Below, piece by piece: positions 58,550-64,000 of a stretch of DNA of 64,000 nt. Under the pieces are notes generated by a model that saw only the letters and a program-made list of their open reading frames with translations, did no database searches and was not told where the DNA came from. Each line of letters begins with the position of its first letter. Position 1 is the first letter of the stretch. The DNA lies in NCBI RefSeq assembly GCF_009363795.1, contig NZ_CP045420.1:1903001-1967000 (forward strand), written 5' to 3'. Source of the DNA: Palleronia sp. THAF1 (GTDB lineage Bacteria; Pseudomonadota; Alphaproteobacteria; Rhodobacterales; Rhodobacteraceae). The position numbers were made by a program, and so were the translations under genes.

Positions 58550-59285
58550 CGGCCATCCTCTCGCGCAACCGCATGGCATGCAGTCGTCGGGCGCGTATCT
58601 CTGTTCGGGTGCGCAGCAGCACCAAAGCGATGAACAGCGCCACAAATCCAGCGATACACACCAAAAGCGGGTGGTAGAACACGTCCGCCACGTTCTCTTC
58701 GGCATCTAGCGACAGGGACGCGCCTTGGTGCAGTCCCTGGTTCCAGAAGTTCACCGCGTAGCGTGACAACACGGCGAAGACGCTGCCTACCAAGCACAAG
58801 ACGCTGGTCAGGTCGGCAGCCGTGTCGGGATCTTCGATCGCTTCCCACAGCGCCATGTAGCCCAAGTAAAACAGGAACAGGATCAGGAACGAAGTCAGCC
58901 GCGGGTCCCACGCCCACCATGTGCCCCACATCGGCTGGCCCCAAACCGCGCCGGTCACCAAGGCGACCAAGGTCATCGTCACGCCGACCGGGGCCGCCGC
59001 ACGGGCCGCAAGCGCGCTGACGTGGTGGCGACGGATCAGCCAGATCAGGGACGCGACGAGCATCATGAACCACGCATTGATCGCCAGCAGCGCAGAGGGC
59101 ACGTGCAGGTAAATGATCTTGACCGTCGCGCCCTGTCGGTAGTCGTCGGGGGTGAAGAAAAAGCCCCAGATCAGGCCGCCCGCAAGGCAAAGGCCCGCGA
59201 TCCAGAATGCCGCCCGCATGGGCAGCGCGGTTACGGCCAGGAAGCGCGTGGGGTTTGCGAAGGACCAGAACGACATACGTTTCAT
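58542..59285 (-). CDS. ccmC: Heme exporter protein CcmC
   Basis: Six-helix membrane protein that transfers haem to CcmE. 247 residues with the WWD-type motif WGTWWAWDPRLTS and flanking periplasmic histidines (IYLHVPSALLAIN with His about 60; FYHPLLVC with the second). ATG 59285 is the first in-frame start; no strong ribosome site. A 107-base gap, larger than elsewhere in the cluster, separates it from ccmB; I see no gene in it. Confidence 0.96.
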   Translation of the reverse strand: MKRMSFWSFANPTRFLAVTALPMRAAFWIAGLCLAGGLIWGFFFTPDDYRQGATVKIIYLHVPSALLAINAWFMMLVASLIWLIRRHHVSALAARAAAPVGVTMTLVALVTGAVWGQPMWGTWWAWDPRLTSFLILFLFYLGYMALWEAIEDPDTAADLTSVLCLVGSVFAVLSRYAVNFWNQGLHQGASLSLDAEENVADVFYHPLLVCIAGFVALFIALVLLRTRTEIRARRLHAMRLRERMADA

Positions 59286-59392
59286 CTATCCACAGTTTCG
59301 AAGGGTGCCAAGTGGACGGCTTGTCACGATATGGTCGGTTGGTGAAAGCAAGTGAAAGCTATTCGAACCTCTGCGATCCGCGACGGAAGCTC

Positions 59393-60049
59393 TCATCGCA
59401 AGCTCACCCTCAACGCCGCCGCCGCCGCGAAGGGCAAGCCCGCCAGACACCCCAGCGTCACCGCCCCCAGCAGTGCCAGCGGCGTTCCCGCCGCGATGCC
59501 TTCCGCGCCGCGACGTGCCACGTCCGCACCGAAAACCAGCGTCGGAATATAAAGCGGCAGGACCAATAGAGACAGCAACAGCCCCCCGCGCCGCACCCCC
59601 ACTGTCAGCGCCGCGCCGAAGCAACCGATCAGCGACAGGGCCGGGGTGCCCAACGCCAGCGATACCGTCAGCCAAAAATGGCCCGGCCACGGAAGGCTAA
59701 GAAACACCCCCAACGCGCCGCCGGCCAATGACAACGGCAGGCCCGTCGTCAGCCAATGCGCCACGGCTTTACTAAGGCACAGGGCTTCGAGCGGCAAAGG
59801 CGCTGTGGCCAGCAAATCCAGAGCGCCATCTTCCCGGTCCAGAGCGAAGATCCGGTCTAGCGAAAGAAGGCACGCAAGAAGAGCCGCGATCCACAGGATA
59901 CCGGGTGCGATGGGTGCCAATCGTGCGGTCTCAGGCCCAACGCCGAACGGTACCAGCACCACGACGATCAGGAAGAACGCCAATCCCAGCCCGAAACCGC
60001 CGCCAGAGCGAATAGCGAGGGTTAGGTCTCGGCCGATCAGCCTCAGCAT
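59393..60049 (-). CDS. ccmB: Heme exporter protein CcmB
   Basis: Membrane subunit of the CcmAB ABC complex that powers release of holo-CcmE. 218 residues, six predicted helices; N-terminal MLRLIGRDLTLAIRSGGGF and LVPFGVGPE, LDRIFALDREDGALDLLATA are typical. The start overlaps the GTATTT element copy D, whose AAAGAG serves as the ribosome-site region. ccmA ends 34 bases upstream. Confidence 0.94.
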   Translation of the reverse strand: MLRLIGRDLTLAIRSGGGFGLGLAFFLIVVVLVPFGVGPETARLAPIAPGILWIAALLACLLSLDRIFALDREDGALDLLATAPLPLEALCLSKAVAHWLTTGLPLSLAGGALGVFLSLPWPGHFWLTVSLALGTPALSLIGCFGAALTVGVRRGGLLLSLLVLPLYIPTLVFGADVARRGAEGIAAGTPLALLGAVTLGCLAGLPFAAAAALRVSLR

Positions 60050-60071
60050 CTCTTTGCTTTCTCAAATACCC
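60047..60071 (-). repeat. GTATTT intergenic element, copy D, at the ccmB start
   Basis: On the minus strand GGGTATTTGAGAAAG continues CAAAGAGATG, the last ATG being the ccmB start. It keeps the GTATTT core and A/G-rich end of copies A-C, but here lies inside an operon. Confidence 0.45.
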
Positions 60072-60083
60072 AGCCCGACCGGA

Positions 60084-60686
60084 TCACGCGAACAGGTCCA
60101 TCGCAGAGGCGGTGGCGCGATAGGGCGTCACGTCCAGAACGTCGCCTTCCAACCCAAGGTCGATATGCGTGGCGATTACTGCGATACCGCCCTGACCCAG
60201 ATGCGCGCGCACCAGATCGGCGAACCGCCCCGTGTTTACGGTGTCAAGCGATACAGTGGGCTCATCGAGGCACCAGATCGAACGGCCCGTCACGACCAGC
60301 CGCGCCAGACCAAGCCGTCGCGCCTGACCCGCCGAAAGGTGCTGTGCTAGACGATCCTCAAGCCGCTCCAGATCGAACGCGGCCAGGGCGTCGTTTATCC
60401 CGGATTGGCCGTGCAAACCGGCCCAGAATGACAGGTTCTCTTCGACTGTCAGCGTGCCTTTCATTCCGTCGCGATGCCCGGCATAGGCCACGGCGTCGGG
60501 GCCCGGAGTGACGGACCCCGCATAGGCCCCCTGCAAGCCTGCGATGGTGCGCAGTAGGGTTGTCTTCCCTGCCCCATTCGGCCCGCGGAGGATCAGCGCG
60601 CGCCCCGGTTCAACAGTAAACGAAAGCTCCGCCAAGACAGGAATGCCCCCGCGACCGACGGCAAGATCGCGGGCCTTTAGCGTCAC
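60084..60686 (-). CDS. ccmA: Heme exporter ATP-binding protein CcmA
   Basis: ABC ATPase of the CcmABCD complex, 200 residues. Walker [12 protein letters not shown], signature [14 protein letters not shown], Walker [13 protein letters not shown] and the switch His in [12 protein letters not shown]. The start is GTG at 60684-60686, overlapping the upstream stop as GTGA, so translation is coupled to the Mth938-like gene; the frame open to 60899 is not needed. Confidence 0.95.
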   Translation of the reverse strand: MTLKARDLAVGRGGIPVLAELSFTVEPGRALILRGPNGAGKTTLLRTIAGLQGAYAGSVTPGPDAVAYAGHRDGMKGTLTVEENLSFWAGLHGQSGINDALAAFDLERLEDRLAQHLSAGQARRLGLARLVVTGRSIWCLDEPTVSLDTVNTGRFADLVRAHLGQGGIAVIATHIDLGLEGDVLDVTPYRATASAMDLFA

Positions 60687-61033
60687 GTCGGCAGAAGCGC
60701 GGCGCCGATGCGACGCCCTTCGCCGACCAGCACATTGTAGGTCCGGCACGCCTGCGCCGAGGCCATAAGCTCGACCCCAAGGCCAGCAACCTCCAGCTCG
60801 CGCCGAAACGCCTCTGGCACGTGGCTGATCTCGGTTCCTGTCCCCACAAGGATAATGTCGATTCGCTCTGCCGCAGCGGTGATCGGCGCAGTGTCCCACG
60901 CCTGCCAGCCGTGCACGCCGCCGGGCAGGATCAGTACGGCACCATCATGTAGCTTGCCTCCGATACGAAAGAAGCCGGGGCCGTAGCCGTCGATGGGTGT
61001 GCCTTCGTGGTATTCGGTTTCGTGCAGGTTCAT
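60683..61033 (-). CDS. Mth938-like domain protein
   Basis: A 116-residue protein of the Mth938 (DUF498, NDUFAF3-like) family: [38 protein letters not shown], then [19 protein letters not shown] and [20 protein letters not shown]. The family includes a mitochondrial complex I assembly factor; the bacterial role is open. In Alphaproteobacteria it often lies beside secF. Here it is 12 bases after secF and overlaps ccmA (GTGA). GGAGG precedes the ATG. Confidence 0.9.
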   Translation of the reverse strand: MNLHETEYHEGTPIDGYGPGFFRIGGKLHDGAVLILPGGVHGWQAWDTAPITAAAERIDIILVGTGTEISHVPEAFRRELEVAGLGVELMASAQACRTYNVLVGEGRRIGAALLPT

Positions 61034-61045
61034 GCCGCCTCCGGT

Positions 61046-62011
61046 CTAGTCCATCTGGGCGAATTGGTTGCCCTCTGTCTTGTCCGGCTTCGACCAGTCG
61101 CGCTTCACGCCAAGGAAAAGAACGATGTTCTTGGCCACGAAGACCGACGAATACGTGCCGACAATCACGCCCCAAGCAATCGCGAAGACGAAACCTCGGA
61201 TCACGTCACCGCCCAACACCAACAGTGCGATCAGTGCCACCAACGTCGTGCCCGAGGTCATTACTGTCCGGCTCAACGTCTCGTTCACCGACAGGTTCAT
61301 CACATCGCGTAGGTCCCGCGATTTGTACTTGATCAGGTTCTCGCGCAGACGGTCGAAGATCACCACGGTGTCGTTGATCGAATAGCCGATGATCGTGAGG
61401 ATCGCTGCAATGGTCGCCAGATCGAACTGGATCTGCAGAATCGAGAAGATGCCAATGGTCAGCACCACGTCGTGGAACAGAGCGGCGACCGCGCCGACAG
61501 AGAATTGCCATTCGAAGCGCAGCCAGATGTAGAACAGGATCGCCGCCAGAGATGCGGCAACGGCCAGAAACGCGGCCTGAATCAACTCGCCAGACACTTT
61601 AGGGCCAACCGATTCGACGGATGTGAACTCCAACGTCGGTGCGACGTCCTGCAAAGCCGCCTGCACACGCTCAATGGTTTCGGGCGTGACCGCCTCTGCA
61701 CCGTCCTGTGCGGCTATGCGCACCATGGCGACGTTCTCATCCGGCCCGAAGGTCGGATCGAAGACCTCTGAAATCACCACATCGCCAAGGTCCAAGCCCC
61801 CCAACGCGTCGCGATACTCGGACACGACGACGGTCTCTTCCGCCTGCGTGCGGATCGTGGTGCCGCCCTGGAAATCGATACCGAAGTTTAGCCCTAGCGC
61901 CAGCCACGCGACCAGCGACAATACAATGGCCACGCAGGACGCCCCGAAGGTCGCCCGCGCGTATTTGAAGAAATCCCAATCGGTATTCTCGGGGACAAGT
62001 TTCAATCGCAT
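61046..62011 (-). CDS. secF: Protein translocase subunit SecF
   Basis: Membrane partner of SecD that uses the proton gradient to pull proteins into the periplasm. 321 residues; six helices; LNFGIDFQGGT at the start, then VGPKVSGELI, TIIGYSINDTVVIFDRLREN and MTSGTTLVALIALLVLGG. ATG 62011 gives MRLKLVPENTDWDFF; the extension to 62065 overlaps secD and is rejected. It starts 4 bases after secD. Confidence 0.97.
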   Translation of the reverse strand: MRLKLVPENTDWDFFKYARATFGASCVAIVLSLVAWLALGLNFGIDFQGGTTIRTQAEETVVVSEYRDALGGLDLGDVVISEVFDPTFGPDENVAMVRIAAQDGAEAVTPETIERVQAALQDVAPTLEFTSVESVGPKVSGELIQAAFLAVAASLAAILFYIWLRFEWQFSVGAVAALFHDVVLTIGIFSILQIQFDLATIAAILTIIGYSINDTVVIFDRLRENLIKYKSRDLRDVMNLSVNETLSRTVMTSGTTLVALIALLVLGGDVIRGFVFAIAWGVIVGTYSSVFVAKNIVLFLGVKRDWSKPDKTEGNQFAQMD

Positions 62012-62015
62012 GGTA

Positions 62016-63677
62016 TCAGACCTCCAAGGTCTTGGGACGGCGGCGGTCGAACCACGCAACGACAATGGCGCGCGTCACAAAGATCGCCGTGAAGACAGAG
62101 GTTATGATGCCGATCCCCAACGTCACCGCGAACCCGCGCACGGGGCCAGAGCCCAGCGTGAACAGGATCGTCGCAATGATGAAAGTGGTGATGTTGGCAT
62201 CCACGATGGCAGACAGCGCACGCTCATATCCAAGCTGGATGGCGCGTGACGGCCCCTTGGCCGTCTTCGCTTCCTCGCGGATACGCTCGAACACCAGCAC
62301 GTTGGCGTCCACCGCCATACCAATGGTCAGTACGATCCCGGCGATACCCGGCAATGTCAGCGTAGCTCCGATCAGCGACAGGAGTCCGAAGATCAGACCC
62401 ACGTTGATGATCAGCGCGATGTTGGCGAACAGACCGAACAGTCCGTAGCTGGCCCAGATCATCGCCATCACCAGAACGAATGCCACGAGGCAGGCGATAC
62501 GGCCCGCGTCGATACTGTCCTGCCCCAGTTCCGGCCCGATGGTGCGCTCTTCAAGGAATGTCAGCTCGGCGGGCAGCGCGCCCGCGCGCAGCAGAACGGC
62601 AAGCTCGGTTGCCTCTTCGACGGTGAAATTGCCGGTGATAATGCCCGAACCGCCCGGAATATGGCTTTGGATCACCGGTGCAGAGATCACTTCTTCATCC
62701 AGGACGATGGCGAAGGGCGAGCCGATGTTCTCCAGCGTGTAGTCGCCGAAACGCCGCGCGCCGGATGGATTGAATCGGAAACTCACCGCCGGGGCGCCGT
62801 TTTGATCGAAGGACGGCTGCGCATCCACCAGATCCTCACCCGATACGACCGGCGAGCGCTCCAGTACATAATTGGTGCCCGACTGATCGATGGAGGGGTA
62901 AACCACGTTGCCCACCCCGGCATTCGTGTTCGCGTCGTCGGTCCGGTTCACGACCGGATTGAAGGTCAGCTGCGCAGTCGTGCCGATCAGCGCCTTCAGC
63001 TCCGCCGCCGAGCCGATGCCCGGCACCTGAATTAGAACGCGGTCGTCGCCCTGTCGCTGGATCGTCGGCTCCCGTGTGCCGACCTCATCCACGCGGCGAC
63101 GCACGATTTCCACCGTCTGCTGCAGCGTCCGGCTGTCGGTCGCGGCGCGTTCGGCCTCTGACAACTGCACGCGGATCACGGCGGTATCGCCGGTCACTTC
63201 AAGATCGCTGGTCCCGCCACCGGTCAGGGACGCGACTGGCTGCGCGAGACCGCGCACCAGTTCCAGTGCTTCCGGCAACCCCTCGGGGCGGCTGATGCGC
63301 ACTTCGAGCACGGCACCGCCATCGTCCAGACGGCGGATCGTGCCGACCGTATCGCGGGCGTCGCGCAGAGTGTCGCGCACCTCGGGCCACATCCCGTCGA
63401 TCCGCTGGGCGTAGACCTGATCGACCTGCACTTCGGCCAGTAGATGCGCCCCGCCCCGCAGGTCGAGGCCAAGGTTCACAAGACCCGACGGCATCCATTC
63501 GGGCCAGCCACCGGCTGCTGCGGTCCGCTCTGGCGTCGCACCCATCTGCACGATCTCGGCGCGCGCATCGTTGGCCTGCTCGACCCGTCCGTAAAACAGG
63601 TTCGGCAGCGCCAGAACGAGGCCGACAAGGACCAGGCCCCAGATGACGAGGCGCTTCCAAAGCGGAAATTGCAGCAT
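62016..63677 (-). CDS. secD: Protein translocase subunit SecD
   Basis: Large proton-driven subunit, 553 residues. One N-terminal helix, LGLDLRGGAHLLAEV, the periplasmic P1 domain, FNPSGARRFGDYTLENIGSP, ITGNFTVEEATELAVLLRAG, then five helices with GIVLTIGMAVDANVLVFERI. Shorter than E. coli SecD (615), normal for Alphaproteobacteria. It begins one base after the yajC stop. Confidence 0.97.
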   Translation of the reverse strand: MLQFPLWKRLVIWGLVLVGLVLALPNLFYGRVEQANDARAEIVQMGATPERTAAAGGWPEWMPSGLVNLGLDLRGGAHLLAEVQVDQVYAQRIDGMWPEVRDTLRDARDTVGTIRRLDDGGAVLEVRISRPEGLPEALELVRGLAQPVASLTGGGTSDLEVTGDTAVIRVQLSEAERAATDSRTLQQTVEIVRRRVDEVGTREPTIQRQGDDRVLIQVPGIGSAAELKALIGTTAQLTFNPVVNRTDDANTNAGVGNVVYPSIDQSGTNYVLERSPVVSGEDLVDAQPSFDQNGAPAVSFRFNPSGARRFGDYTLENIGSPFAIVLDEEVISAPVIQSHIPGGSGIITGNFTVEEATELAVLLRAGALPAELTFLEERTIGPELGQDSIDAGRIACLVAFVLVMAMIWASYGLFGLFANIALIINVGLIFGLLSLIGATLTLPGIAGIVLTIGMAVDANVLVFERIREEAKTAKGPSRAIQLGYERALSAIVDANITTFIIATILFTLGSGPVRGFAVTLGIGIITSVFTAIFVTRAIVVAWFDRRRPKTLEV

Positions 63678-63678
63678 T

Positions 63679-64000
63679 TCAGGCCTCGGCCGGCTCGGTC
63701 TTGGAACGCACTTGGGCGATGGTCGACTTGATCACGCGAACCTTCACATTGTCTGCCAGTTCAACCTCGGCCTCACCTTCGTGAACCTTCACGACCTTGC
63801 CGACCAGGCCACCGGCGGTGACGATCTGATCGCCCCGGCGCAGCGCCTCGACCATCTTCTGATGCTCTTTGACCTTCTTCTGCTGCGGACGGATCAGCAG
63901 GAAATACATGATCGCGAAGATCAGAATCAGCGGAACGAAAGAGCCAAGCGCCCCCCCGATACCGCCACCGGCGGCCTGCGCGTATGCGGGCGAAACAAGC
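63679..64000 (-). CDS. yajC: Preprotein translocase subunit YajC (5' end beyond window)
   Basis: Accessory Sec subunit with one membrane helix. The frame is open through the right edge: the visible part begins LVSPAYAQAAGGGIGGALGS, then FVPLILIFAIMYFLLIRPQQ with the conserved RPQQKK after the helix, and DQIVTAGGLVGKVVKV. An internal Met at 63909 is not the start, because the family helix lies upstream of it. First visible gene of the sec-ccm run. Confidence 0.95.
   Translation of the reverse strand, partial: LVSPAYAQAAGGGIGGALGSFVPLILIFAIMYFLLIRPQQKKVKEHQKMVEALRRGDQIVTAGGLVGKVVKVHEGEAEVELADNVKVRVIKSTIAQVRSKTEPAEA

Noticed and set aside
59340-59380. TTCGAACC as a possible tRNA T-loop
   Set aside because: The flanks do not pair as a T-stem, and no acceptor or anticodon arm can be built around it.

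Overview
The window looks like chromosomal core sequence from a Rhodobacteraceae (Roseobacter-group) alphaproteobacterium. The signs are high GC, a C4-pathway 5-aminolevulinate synthase, an alphaproteobacterial LexA box (GTTC-N7-GTTC) in front of uvrA, system I cytochrome c maturation genes placed directly after yajC-secD-secF, and several small Arg-rich or Gly-rich proteins of a kind common in this family. I saw no tRNA, rRNA, CRISPR array, prophage or intact insertion sequence.

Layout. 1-311: 5' part of a secreted-type acidic protein running off the left edge. 443-6218 (minus): pyruvate dehydrogenase operon aceE-aceF-lpdA. 6512-8207 (plus): hisB, hisH and an IscA-type protein. 8208-8512: a repeat-rich control region before a Hint-domain protein (8513-9631). 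9711-13499 (minus): ispG, a RodZ-like protein and hemA. 13730-20260: M20 peptidase, nucleoside hydrolase, GNAT, dgt, erpA, EamA transporter, exonuclease III and a small exported protein. 20264-27288 (minus): uvrA, two MFS transporters, DUF924 and a Bcp-type peroxiredoxin. 27397-38720 (plus): AsmA/YhdP-like protein, queA, a monooxygenase-fold protein, EamA transporter, FadL porin, an unrecognised P-loop protein, homoserine O-acyltransferase, a lipoprotein hydrolase, PPK2 and a TetR regulator. 38717-42579 (minus): two tiny membrane proteins, htpX, gnd, idnD; then idnO on plus. 43560-44010: decayed IS5-type transposase. 44116-49736: glutaredoxin-MauE fusion, DoxX, sterol desaturase-like protein, gap, Ca/Na antiporter, tandem 54-residue proteins, DUF6314. 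49817-57254: purB, a small Cys-rich exported protein, an orphan FliG homologue, an LpxL-like acyltransferase, DUF1223 and aconitase. 57868-64000 (minus): yajC-secD-secF-(Mth938-like)-ccmA-ccmB-ccmC-ccmD-ccmG in one direction, with overlapping or tightly packed genes.

How the genes fit together. AceE, AceF and LpdA feed acetyl-CoA to the TCA cycle, where aconitase acts. HemA makes the haem precursor and CcmABCDG exports and attaches haem to c-type cytochromes after Sec export. ErpA and the second A-type carrier can supply Fe-S clusters to aconitase and IspG. Gnd, IdnD and IdnO form a gluconate/idonate group.

The most interesting signals are: (1) five convergent gene pairs interlocked on a shared CTAG; (2) a recurrent intergenic GTATTT..AACGATGAAG element, four copies; (3) two sets of phased direct repeats before the Hint gene; (4) 58/60 nucleotide identity between the lipoyl-domain segments of aceF and lpdA; (5) an orphan FliG without its EHPQ motif; (6) a translationally coupled pair of tiny membrane proteins; and (7) a frameshifted, stop-containing transposase relic beside a redox membrane fusion protein. 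None of these proves a new system. They are the best places for a second look.
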